Shown in pieces: positions 29,861-39,962 of a stretch of DNA of 64,000 nt. How positions within the stretch are numbered: the first letter of the stretch is position 1; every line of letters starts with the position of its first letter. The position numbers were made by a program, and so were the translations under genes. Origin of the DNA: Gambelia wislizenii (lineage: Eukaryota; Chordata; Lepidosauria; Squamata; Crotaphytidae); NCBI GenBank assembly GCA_030847615.1, contig JAUMIR010000001.1:82261501-82325500 (forward strand), written 5' to 3'. The notes below the pieces were generated by a model. That model worked only from the letters and a program-made list of their open reading frames with translations. It did not search any database and had not been told where the DNA came from.

Positions 29861-32599
29861 AAAATTTATGAATTGTTAGATCCATAAGGCAGACTAAAAT
29901 GTGTAAACAATCACACTGAAAATCTGGCAGCTGCCTGGGATAATTCAAGTGGTGCAAGAATGCCTTAAGTTAAATGGAGTTGTCCCCACCCCCAAAATGT
30001 TCTTGTGTTATAAGCTAACAAATTCCAGACGGAGGGATGTGTGGGGTGTTAAGGTGCTGAATTGCCCCCCCCCTGCAAAGACCTTGGAGGGCTATTCCCT
30101 GGCACCTCTGCCTCTGCATGGAGGCAATTTTGCCACTAAGGGGCTCTTCCTGGGCTGTTTTAGCCCAGGAGAAACTTTCCCCCTGAAAAATTTAGTTAGG
30201 GAGCTGGGAGTTTTGTGCCCACAAAAAGAGCCATGTGAGCAACATGTGGACCACAACCTACACTTTCTCCACACCTGGCTTATGCAAATGAAACCTGATT
30301 CAGTTCCAGACAAGGCTTTTATCATGATATTTCCCTACCTGATCTACTGTTTGGTTGGTTGATTCGTTGGTTTTGTGAGCTCCAGATGAAATTGTCTCCC
30401 ACTTATAGTCCTCCCTTGTTTTTTTACACCCCCTCTTCCATCTTTTTGTTAACTAGGAAAATCCATTCAGGAGAAAAAGATGTAATAGCTGCATAGTGCC
30501 TTTCAGCAGAGTCTTCCATCTGGAAATGCCACTAATGACCTAACAACAGGCAAAGACCTTTTAAGTCAGGTGGGCCTTTGGGAATTAACCTTGTTTGCTA
30601 CAAAAGCAACTGCATTGACTTTGGATTTTCTTTTACTGAGATGTTTTTAAAACTGTGCTTGAATTTTTCATGCTTTAATTTATTTCATGTTTTAATTGAA
30701 TTTCTTCAATTTACTTGTAAGCGTTCTTTAGTCCCATTCTTGGGAGAGAGACAAGATATAACTTGAATGATAGCTGGCCTGGTGACATCATAAGGAATCC
30801 AGAGATTTGCAATTTAGGGAGGGTTGTATAGAATTCTCACCCAGAGAGTTCTAGTACCTCATCAAATTGCAAACCCCAGGATTCAATAGGATGCAGCCCT
30901 GAAAATTTATTTAAAGTGGGAAGCATAGCATTATAATTGCGTAGTGAGGGTGGGGCATCTTTACTAATCCCAGGACTCCATCTCCCCCACCTAGAGTTGG
31001 TCCTGAAATACTAAGAAAGTGTGGATACCTAGAAGGGAAGTTGCAAGCCCTTTCCTACACTTTCCCCAGCTCTAAAATATAAACAGTTTTCTTTACAAAG
31101 TTATTGTGATACCAAAACTTGTAAACATCTTGTAGATTAAAAGTGTTATATAACGACTGAGGACAAAAAAACTGTTCTTGTGGCTTTACAAACCTGTTGG
31201 ATGACAAATCAAATACAGGGTGACTATGGAGAAAGCAAAGAAATAACTAGCTCTGTTAAAATGATCTTCTCTGTTATTTCCCACAAACCTGACCCCTGGA
31301 GCTTTGCTTGTGTTTCAAAAGAACCTTTGCAGAATAAGGGACAAAGTTACTCCCCCCCCCCTTGTCACATCTATGTACAGCCTTGCAATTCATTTGTAAT
31401 ATATATTTGAGGCCACATGCTAGCAACTGCCAGTATTAGATGGAAAGTACCACAGACCTAATTAAATCAGTAATGGGTTTTCCACTCTTGTACTCTCTGA
31501 GTGACAGTTTAATAAGGAATTCCAAGGAGAATGTATAAATCACAACTAAACTTCATCTTAACAAGATATGTCTCATGTGGTCTAAAAATTAGCTGTAAGG
31601 GAAGGCAATGCTTAATATTTCCAAGAGACAATCATTCTGATTCATTTGTATTTTAAACCATGGTTACTGCACCCATTTAGAAGGAGTTCTGGATATGCTT
31701 TCCCCAGCCATCTGTTTCCTCACAGGCAGAACTGACATAACAGATTATTGTGTTCTCTTCACTTCCCTGAACCATAAGAAGGTTGGGCATCAGGGCATCA
31801 GGAAATCCACTAATAGACCAATCCCCCTCTTTCCATCTACTTGTTGGCAGGACCATGAAATGACAGGAAATGAGATCTCACATGGGCATAAACTATAACA
31901 TAGTTCACCTTCCATTTGGGAATTCCCAGGGCCATTCCCTCCCAATCTGGGCATGTCCCTGGAAGCTTTCACCTTCACAGGCATGCAGCCACCATCTACC
32001 CCCAAAACTGAATCTAGCTTAATACCAAAGGTACTCACAGTTCCAGTAAAGAGGGAGTAATAAACAAGATAGGAGTAACAAACAAGATATAGTCCTGCTG
32101 TGGGCTTAAACACTGGTCTAAGCACAATTGCTCATGGCACAGTGGAAGGAAGAGTGAGAAGACCAGTGAACCATAAATGTTTGGCAATGCAGCAGGGGAT
32201 ATTTTAATCCACCCAACACATGGCAGACCAGAGAGGAGCTCTCTGCTTGGCCATCTTAAAGAAGACACAATATATTAGCCCACAGGAGGAAGATGGCTAC
32301 CTTCCAGGGCAGGGCACAATCAGGATCCTCCAGTGAGTCTAGGACCCATTCATGTCAGAGACCTTTGTGTCAAACACTTCTCCCTATATATGCCTAATTC
32401 AGGATTGAGATCTTCTGGGTGGGTGGTGGGGGTAAACATCCTCTGTGTTCCACCACTGAGGTCAATACACAGTGTAAGGATACGTGAAAGGTCATTCTCA
32501 GCAGTGGCACTCAAGTTGTGGAATGTCCTCTCTTTGAAGGCCTGATTGGTGCCAACATTGTCTTCACTTAGGTGCCAAATAGAATAGAAGCATAGTAAA
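29861..32599. other. Non-genic spacer with a MITE half
   Basis: No gene supported. 30755-30905 holds paired blocks, ATTTGCAATTTAGGGAGGGT and AATTGCAAACCCCAGGATTC, resembling the inner part of the palindromic MITE at 43535-43750 and at 60778-60910. A C-run lies at 31352-31361. Short open frames lack domains. Confidence 0.4.
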
Positions 32600-32631
32600 A
32601 AAAAAAAAGAAAGAAAAAAAAAAGAAAGAAA

Positions 32632-32679
<48 letters not shown>

Positions 32680-32690
32680 AAAAAGGGGCG
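32600..32690 (+). repeat. (AAAG)n microsatellite
   Basis: An A-run passes into about sixteen AAAG units from 32623 to 32682, ending in a G-rich segment. Confidence 0.9.
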
Positions 32691-33107
32691 GGGGAGAACA
32701 ATACTGACCAATGATATTAAATCTTCCAGATAGCCCAGCATTCAGTCAGCCTACTTGCTCATCAAATAAAAACATGGCTATTTGCTAAAACCTTTGGGCT
32801 TAGCTTATTTACTTGACAATCCATATGTTTTTGCTTAACTGGGGGGTTGTCTAAACAACAAAAATACTCTTCATGGAATGCAAAAAGAATTCTACCTGTC
32901 TTAATGGTATTCCACATCATTCCATCATATTGGAAAGAAGGGGGGCCAAAACATCAAAATAGCAAGAGGAATGTGCATTCCTGCTCATTGGGACAAGCAA
33001 TTCGATATGAATTACTTTCTCATAGAAGAGGAAGCACAAAGCTGATTGGCTGGGTGAGCCTGGGGGCAGGGCTTGCTAACAAGGTATTTTCACCTTAGCA
33101 AGCAAGC

Positions 33108-33370
33108 ACTAAGGAGAGACTAGAATGCGGAGCAATGGATGCAAGCTCCAGGAACAGAGATTCCACTTCAACATTAGGAGGAACTTTTTGACAGTAAGAG
33201 CTGTTTGGCAGTGGAACACACTCCCTCGGAGTGTGGTGGGGTCTCCTTCCTTGGAGGTCTTTAAACAGAGGCTGGATGCCCATCTGTTGGGGATGCTTTG
33301 ATCGTGATTGGACTGGATGGCCCTCGTGGTCTCTTCCAACTCTACGATTCTATGATCCTTTGATTCTATG
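33108..33370 (+). pseudogene. CR1 LINE 3' end
   Basis: Reads GCKLQEQRFHFNIRRNFL, LTVRAVWQWNTLPRSVVG and SPSLEVFKQRLD (33140-33290), closely related to the minus-strand CR1 at 22312, then a 3' UTR with TACGATTCTATGATCCTTTG at about 33340-33360. It is 5'-truncated, with about 90 codons left. Confidence 0.85.
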
Positions 33371-33823
33371 AGAGAAAATGGGGTTGGGTTGGGTTGTTTG
33401 TTTGTTATGCTTTTCTGTTAAATTGAAACATTGCTCTATCACACCTTGGACATCAGGGTTTTTTTTAAAGAAAAGCTGGGGGTGTCAAATTGAGGTAAGT
33501 ATAAATGTGAGTAAATTACTCATGGCCACCATCTTGCATTCAAAGCTTATGGGGTAAAAAACACTATTAAGACAACTTGCAGCTGTTGCAAAATGCCATT
33601 ACTGCAAGGCACTCCAGGGTTGTTGTTTTTTGCCTCATAAAAATGGGCCCCTGTTTTAATCTTTAAACCTGTTTTAAGTTATTAAAAGGTTTTAGTCTAT
33701 TCAAATTATTTTTATTGTTTTAGTCTGTTTCTATTGATTTTACTTATACACTGCCTTCAGCTCTTGTGATGCAGGATAGGATAACAACAACTACAACAAC
33801 AATAACAACAAATCTCCCAATAT
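33371..33823. other. AT-rich spacer
   Basis: Contains short (TTTG) and (GGGTT) runs near 33385-33412 and an AT-rich tail with AACAACAA near 33783-33812. A LINE-tail-like ACACTGCCTTCAGCTC occurs at about 33749. No gene. Confidence 0.4.
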
Positions 33824-34058
33824 AATTGTTGTTATGTGCCTTCAAGTCCTTTCTGACTTATGGTGACCCTAAGGCAACCCTATCATAAGATTTTCTTGGC
33901 AGGATTTGTTCAGAGGGGTTTTGTCTTTGCCTTCCTCGGAGGCTGAGAGAGTGTGACTTGCCTAAGGTCACCCAGCGGGTTTCCATGGCTGCTTGGGTTT
34001 CAAACCCTGGTCTCCAGAGTCATAGTCCAACACTCAGACGATTACACCACACTAGTAT
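33824..34058 (-). mobile_element. tRNA-derived CORE-SINE, near full length
   Basis: On the minus strand: an A-box-like start TAGTGTGGTGTAATC (about 34058-34044), B-box-like GGTTTGAAACCC (about 33990-34001), the CORE part GGTGACCTTAGGCAAGTCAC (about 33955-33974), and a tail with CCATAAGTCAGAAAGGACTT then AACAACAAT at 33824. It is the most complete copy of this SINE in the window. Confidence 0.75.
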
Positions 34059-34240
34059 AAAAGACAAAATTGGTGTAAAAAGACAAACGCTGATCATTAG
34101 CCAGCTGGCTCCCGAAAGAGAACATAGCCAGCCCCCTGATCTAACAATATATAAAGATAAATGTGCAAACTAAAAGATAAGCTTGGTTGCTTCAGCAAAA
34201 CAAACCTCTGCTACCCAAGCAACTCTGCCTTTGCTTAAGC

Positions 34241-34374
34241 CAGTGGTTCCCAAACTTTCGTCCTCCAGGTAGTTTGGACTACAATTCCCAGAAGCTCTAG
34301 CCAGATTTGAAAACAGTCAAGAATTCTGGGACTTGGTCCAAAACATCTGGATGACCAAAGTATGGGAACCAATG
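34241..34374. mobile_element. hAT-like MITE with 8-bp target duplication
   Basis: The left end is CAGTGGTTCCCAAACTTTCG and the right end is TATGGGAACCAATG. Flanks are GCTTAAGC (34233-34240) and GCTTAAGT (34375-34382), seven of eight bases equal. The interior contains the ACAATTCCCAGAAGC block typical of small reptile hAT MITEs. Length 134 bp. Confidence 0.75.
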
Positions 34375-34401
34375 GCTTAAGTTCTGTAAGAGCACACTTT
34401 G

Positions 34402-34530
34402 CCACTGCTGAACAGAGCTTGGAAAAGTTACTTTTAGCCCACAATTCCTAGAATTCCTCAGACAGCTTGGCAACTATCCATGCTTACTTGAGGATTCTAG
34501 GAGTTGTAGACACCAAAAAGTAAATTCCCC
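34402..34530. mobile_element. Small palindromic MITE
   Basis: GGAAAAGTTACTTTTAGCCC with ACAATTCCTAGAATTCC on the left is mirrored by GATTCTAGGAGTTGT and CCAAAAAGTAAATTCCCC on the right, giving imperfect terminal repeats of about 40 bp. Superfamily not resolved. A partial relative lies at 3355-3465. Confidence 0.5.
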
Positions 34531-34786
34531 ATGCTCTGCTGCTATGTGAGGAACACATTGCAGAAGGAGATACAGGGATTGCCATTGTATCAGAAATACG
34601 AGTTTGGCTTCTAAGATGGATTCCAAATCAGTATTCCCAAAAAGAGGGAGGGAGAAGTTGTTTCCCCCAAATATTTTGGTCTGTGGTACTATCAGCAGCT
34701 CTCTGATTGTGTGCTTCAATAGTAACCTTATTATTTTCTTGATGACTTCCTTGGGATTCTGCTACTCACCTTTTCATGATGGATAC

Positions 34787-35459
34787 TGTGATAATGGGCT
34801 CTCCCATTATCTGGGCAACACAACTGACGGGTGTAGTCTCTACTCCAGGTAAACTAAGGGTTAAGGATGTGTTATTGGGAGTCAGCTTCCAAGAGGAACA
34901 ACAGAGATAACGAGAGACAATTGCCCAATGAGGATGACCAGTTTGGGAAGAAGTGTGAAAGCTTCAAGAGGCTTCCAAGTGAGAGGTTATAAAACTCAGG
35001 GTACTGCAAGGCACAAAGTAAAACAAAGAGACTCAAACTTTAGGACTGATGGAGAGGTGTGGTGCTGCCTGCCTCCCCTCCCCTAGAGAAGCTTGCCAAC
35101 TTTGTAACGACTCCTAAGTAATTCCTGAAAGAAGGTGCCTTTGTGTGTAAGACACTCTTTTGCTAATGTAAGATTTTTTTCCTTAGGATAAAAGCTTTCC
35201 TTTAAAGACCTCTTTTCCATGCTCTCTTCATGCGCCTTTGCCTAGTGTTTGTGCACATATGCATATAGGATTCTCATCTCCCATGGAGGGGTGAGGGAGG
35301 AAGTGTCTTCAGAGGCAGAAGTGGAAAGTTCAAATTAAGCCCCTCAGTAACTTCCCACTAAGTTGCTGAGTCACGTGGGGTAAAGCAGTGGGTGGTGGTA
35401 GCCAGATGATCTTCAGAGGCACCCTCCCCTACTCAAAAGCAGGAGCCAGGGCTGTTACA
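34787..35459 (+). mobile_element. Candidate solo LTR
   Basis: Begins TGTGATAATGGG and ends GCTGTTACA, giving TGT...ACA ends. Flanks are GATAC (34782-34786) and GATAT (35460-35464), a 5-bp duplication with one mismatch. A TATA-like TTATAAAAC lies at about 34987-34995. No internal coding region or second LTR is adjacent, which fits a solo LTR of a Gypsy- or ERV-type element. Family not determined. Confidence 0.55.
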
Positions 35460-35851
35460 GATATCCTGATCATTGGGGGGCATTATGAGAATGTCTCCAA
35501 TTGGAAGAGAAAACTACTGGGGGTACAATTCAGAATGAGCCAAAAAGGACATTAGATTTCACAGAATCCATTTCAGACTGACACAATTATAAAAATGATG
35601 TCATCAAGTGACATTTTAAAATCTTTCAGAAATGCTGAAGCAATCATACCTGAAAAACTGGTGTTAAAGTCTATGATCTTGTCCTCATGTTGCTGTCAGC
35701 ATGCTCTCATAATAATTAATTTGCAGAGAGAAAAAATTGTGAGCTTGTTCTCACAACAATGTGAAAACTAAAATATTGGGTGTAGGGTTTAGTGAATTGG
35801 TCACATTGCAGCTGGTTCCATGGAAAGAGATAATTGGACTGCTCTACCTTT
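35460..35851. other. Spacer, nothing recognised
   Basis: AT-rich sequence between the solo LTR and the next MITE. No supported feature. Confidence 0.4.
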
Positions 35852-36459
35852 GGAGATTATCAGATGCATTAAAAGTGGTGTTATACGAATGCCAGAAGAT
35901 TGCAAAAGGGCTCTCTTTTCAGACGATGTTGTTCCTCCTTGTTATGCACCCATTCTGCTGCCATTCCACTGGCACTACTTTTTATTGATGGGATAAGCTA
36001 TCAATAGATCCCCAGTTCCATTTCTGTCACAGATGTTCCAGCAAGCGAAAAGGTGCCCCGTTATACTGATGACATCCCAGTGTCAATGAGAGGTCCCTTC
36101 CAGAACACTTCCAGGTGAGATCAGGACATCTAGGTAAGTGACACCCTTTTTATGACCCTCTCTGGATTACTTCTACCTTTTAAAGTGTGTTTTTGTGCTT
36201 GCTGTAAATTTTTTCATATTCTTTTTATTTTTATTTTTGAATTTCCCATGCTCGCATCTCTCGCGAGAATCCATGGGATTTCGATCTAGGAAATGAACAG
36301 AGCTCTATTAGAGCTCCATTCATTCCAGGGCTGCCAGAATTATGGGAGAGGAGGTAAGTGAAGTGGGTAAGGGTGATTGTGGTGTGACAGGGATGGGACA
36401 GGGACGGGAGTGGAGATTGTGGCACAAGAATGCTTTTTTGTTCCTGTTTGATAATCTTC
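35852..36459 (+). mobile_element. Harbinger-like MITE, copy E
   Basis: The left end GGAGATTATCAGA (35852-35864) and right end TTTGATAATCTTC (36447-36459) are near reverse complements, flanked by TTT on both sides (35849-35851, 36460-36462). The interior shares CATCAATAGATC-like and GAGAATC...GGGATTTC wording with copies B and D. Near the right end a TCCTGTTT/AACAAAAAAGC area replaces the hairpin. Confidence 0.75.
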
Positions 36460-36462
36460 TTT

Positions 36463-37210
36463 GACCCACATCACCATCAGTCCCAAATTAACTGGATGGG
36501 TAAAAACATGGCGAGCTATTGTAAATCTATGCAGCCTTTATCTCAAAACATGTAAATGATGGTGGCAATTAGCCCTTAAAATTGAGCCTTTATAATATAA
36601 TAGTCAATTACTTGTTAGAAGTTATGTATTAAAAATGGAGCAAAATGCTATGTATTCAGCCCCCCACCCTTTTGTATTAGATCTTAATGAAGAAATGTGT
36701 AAATTATTGTTTTGCAGTTAATAACCCCATTTGAAATAAAAGGCCCCAGTCAGAGAGACTACCAAGCTCAATAAGCTTTCATTAGAACCCTTGGGTTGGG
36801 TCTTCATTATTAACATCTTGGATTAATCTGGGGGGAAAAGATAGATCTATTTATTAAGAAAAAAATGGTTAGTAAGGTATCTTGACGTAAAAGCTCTTTT
36901 TCATTTAGAGCCTTGTCAATATTTTGAAATGGCAACAATGGTTGTCTGCAGAATGGCCAGGAAGGCTTGAAGTAGGGTACAACATAGATTAAAATCCAAT
37001 ATATAACATAAAGCCATTTAAAACTTAGGTTAAAAATCATAAACATAAGGTTAAAACAACTGTTACACATTAAAATCATCCATATAAACTTAAAATATAG
37101 CAATTTAAAATTCATAGTTTAAAGTTGATTGAGAAGACATTGAAATATTTAAAGATTTTCAGCTCAGCCATTAATCATGTAGACTTCAGTAAAGTAAACA
37201 AAAAGGCTAG
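36463..37210. other. AT-rich spacer
   Basis: No gene or named repeat, other than AT-rich sequence with LINE-tail-like wording near 36960-37090. The 101-codon minus frame here is AT-driven and lacks a domain. Confidence 0.4.
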
Positions 37211-38620
37211 GCCTGTATCTGCACTGCAGAAATAATCCAGTTTGAAACCACTTTAACTGCCATGGCTCAATACTCTGGAATCCCGGGATCCTTGACAGAG
37301 TTACAAACTTGATAGATGAAGGGAATGCAGTGGATGTAGTGTATTTTGATTTCAGTAAGGCTTTTGACAAGGTCCCCCATGATATTCTTGCAAAGAAGTT
37401 AGTAACATGTGGGCTAGATAATGAAACTACTAGGTGGACTGGTAATTGGTTGACCGACCAAACTTAAAGGGTGCTCACCAATGTCTCCTGGAGAGAAATG
37501 ACCAGTGGGGTGCTACAGGGTTCTGTCCTGGGGCCAGTGCTATTCAACATCTTTATCAATGACTTGGATGAGGGAATAGAGGGTATGGTTATCAAGTTTG
37601 CAGATGACACCAAATTAGGAGGGGTAGCTAATACCCCAGAGGACAGGATCAGAATCCAAAATGACCTCAACAGAATAGAAAGTTGAGCCAATATTAACAA
37701 AATGAATTTCAACAGGGAGAAATGTAGGATACTACACTTGGGCAATAAAAATGAAATGCACAGATATAGAATGGGTGACACCTGGCTTGATTGCAGTACA
37801 TGCGAAAAGGATCTAGGAGTCTTAGTGGACCACAAGCTGAACATAAGACAGCAGTGTGATGCAGCATCTAAAAAAGCCAATGTGATTCTAGGCTGCATTA
37901 ATAGGAGTATAGTGTCTAGATCAAGGGAAGTAATAGTGCCACTCTATTCTGCTTTGGTCAGACCTCGCCTAGAATACTGTGTCCAGTTCTAGGCACCACA
38001 ATTCAGGAAGGATATTGAGAAGCTGGAATGTGTCTGAAGGAGGTTGACCAGGATGGTGGGAGGTCTGGAGGCCATGCCCTATGAGGACTGGTTTAGGGAG
38101 CTGGGCATGTTTAGTCTGGAGAAGAGAAGGTTGAGAGGTGACATGATAGCCATGTTTAAATATTTGAAGGGATGTTATCCTGGGGATGGAGCAAGCTTGT
38201 TTTCTGCTGCTCCAGAGACTAGGACACAGAGCCATGGGTTCAAACTACAGGAAAAGAGATTCCACCTAAACATTAGGAAGAACTTTCTGATAGTAAGAGC
38301 TGTTGGAAATGGAATACACTGCCTCCTACTCTGGCAGAGTCTCCTTCCTTGGAGGTTTTTAAACAGAGGCTGGATGGCCATCTGTCAGGAACGCTTTGAT
38401 TGTGTATTCCTGCATGGCAGGGGGTTCGACTGGATGGCCCTTGTGGTCTCTTCCAACTCTATGAGTCTATGAGTCTATGATTCTATGTTGTGGTTCCAGA
38501 GATCTCTGACAGAGAAGGCTAAATATCTCACATAACTACAAATCCCAAAATTCCATAGCACTGAACCATGGCAGTTAAAGTGGAGTTAAACTGGAGTATT
38601 TCTGCAGTGCAGATACAGCC
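37211..38620. mobile_element. Palindromic MITE split by a CR1
   Basis: The left part (37211-37290) begins GCCTGTATCTGCACTGCAG and has CCAGTTTGAAACCACTTTAA; the right part (38488-38620) ends with the mirrored CTGCAGTGCAGATACAGCC. The two parts align with the unbroken relative at 43535-43750. Flanking triplets are TAG and TAA. A Harbinger-type origin is possible but not shown. Confidence 0.6.
37291..38487 (+). pseudogene. CR1 LINE reverse transcriptase, inserted in a MITE
   Basis: In order: DRVTNLIDEGNAVDVVYFDF, SKAFDKVPHDILAKKLV (to about 37400), [31 protein letters not shown] (catalytic FADD at about 37598-37610), KCRILHLGNKNEMHRY, CEKDLGVLVDHKLNIRQQCD, SREVIVPLYSALVRPRLEYC, LRELGMFSLEKRRLRGDMIA and a tail frame, ending in ATGATTCTATG at 38477-38487. 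It is 5'-truncated at the fingers. Stops at about 37465, 37686, 37993 and a frameshift near 38310 break it. Confidence 0.85.
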
Positions 38621-38704
38621 TAAGACTTGACAGGGCAGCTATGAAGGAACTAGACAAGATCCTGAAGTGAAAAGATACTGAATACTAAAGTTAGGATTGT
38701 CCCT

Positions 38705-39013
38705 GGAGATTATCAGAAGCAGCAAAAACCACGTTAGAAGATCACAAGAAGGACACAAACAGGCAACATTATCAGACGACAATGTCATTCAGCATCCCAG
38801 GGCATAGTGTGGGTGTGAATAAGGTGTCCCTTTTTATTGGCAGCTTGTCCCCATCAATGAAAAGAGGAAGCCGCATCCACAGCAGTGCTACTCCCCGGGA
38901 ACAGCAGAGGATGCAGGTGTCTGATAATGTTTCCCTTTCTTTTCCCATCATGTTCTTCTGATGCTGTTTGAAACACTTTTTTTTGCCATGTTTCACCATG
39001 TCTGATAATCTAC
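38705..39013 (+). mobile_element. Harbinger-like MITE, copy G (short)
   Basis: GGAGATTATCAGA at 38705 and TCTGATAATCTAC ending at 39013, with CCT on both sides (38702-38704, 39014-39016) if the right end is taken one base short. It is only 309 bp and its interior differs from copies A-F, so it looks like a deletion derivative or a sister family sharing the same ends. Confidence 0.6.
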
Positions 39014-39016
39014 CCT

Positions 39017-39405
39017 GACATCACATTCCCCATTTCTATGTATGGTTGTGAAAGCTGGACAGTGAAAAAAAAAACTGAGAAGAAGAAAACCAACTCATTT
39101 GCAATATAGTGCTGGAGAAGAGTTCTATGGGTACTGTGGACTGCTAAAAAGACAAATGGATGGGTCCTAGAGCTAATCAAGCCTGAATGATCCCTAGAAA
39201 CCAAGATGGCTAAACTGAGATTGTTATACTTTGGCCATTTCATGAGAAGACATGACTCACTAGAAAAAAACAACAATGCTTGGTAAGGTAGATGGCAGTA
39301 GGAAAAGAAAAAGATCATATTCCAGAAGGAGAGACTCAATCAAGGAAGCCACGGCCCTGAGCATGCAAGACCTATGCAGGGCTGTTGAGGATAGGGTGAC
39401 TTGGA
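39017..39405 (+). pseudogene. BovB/RTE LINE C-terminal remnant
   Basis: The translation contains SMYGCESWTVKK (about 39033-39070), CWRRVLWVLWTAKKTNGW, LRLLYFGHFMRRHDSLEKN (about 39215-39272), then a lysine/arginine-rich end. These are hallmarks of the C-terminal part of BovB ORF2. It carries stops, starts right after MITE copy G, and ends against the RTE-like copy at 39420. Confidence 0.75.
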
Positions 39406-39419
39406 GGTCTCTCATTCTC

Positions 39420-39712
39420 TCTTTCTCCTCTCTCTGGCTTTTCTTCACAAACGAAGATTCAGGAAGGACTCATCCCATGCTTTCTGCAAGCGCACTGATG
39501 ACTAAAAAGGGCAGTCCGAGATAAACAAGTCAGGTTGCAGAAAGCACAACAGAAGATCTCCTTGGGTAATGTTTCTGGATTGTGATTCTTTCTGCGTTGT
39601 CGTTTCTCTTCAAGACTTGTTTGGTTTGAGTTCTCAAATAAAGACTGCAGCATTGTGGATAGTGCGTCTCCATGCCTCCTGATGTGAGGCCAGGGCAGAC
39701 CATTGTTGATCG
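39420..39712 (-). pseudogene. RTE-like LINE, 3' segment of an inverted copy
   Basis: The minus strand from 39712 reads NNGLPWPHIRRHGDALSTML in one frame and, in the coding frame, the end of the element: SLEEKRQRRKNHNPETLPKE, IFCCAFCNLTCLSRTALFSH and QCACRKHGMSPS with stop at about 39459. The C-x2-C...H-x3-C pattern is a CCHC-type finger. The 3' UTR ends at about 39425. It joins an inverted upstream segment at 39712/39713. Confidence 0.75.
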
Positions 39713-39962
39713 GCAAATCTGTGCTTAAGTCCGTTCAGCAGTTCACCTACCTGGGAAGCAGCATCTCCTCAGATGCCAAGATTGACAAAGAGATCAATCA
39801 CAGATTAGCAAAGGCATATAGCGCATTTGGAAGACTTCACAAAAGAGTCTGGAGTAATAAACACCTGAGACGAAGCACAAAAATCAGTGTGTATAGAGTC
39901 ATTGTACTGTCTATTCTCCTTTATGGGTCTGAAACACGGGTCACCTATCACCAACACTTATG
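39713..39962 (+). pseudogene. RTE-like LINE, inverted upstream segment
   Basis: Reads GKSVLKSVQQFTYLGSSISS, DAKIDKEINHRLAKAYSAFG, RLHKRVWSNKHLRRSTKISV and LLYGSETRVTYHQHL, the thumb region just after the palm in the RTE-like family (compare 52530-52760). It is on the strand opposite to the 3' segment it abuts, with the upstream end at the junction, as in twin priming. Confidence 0.75.

Noticed and set aside
33824..34058. tRNA gene suggested by A-box and B-box words
   Set aside because: The head belongs to a SINE with a CORE region and tail, and no cloverleaf with an anticodon arm can be drawn.
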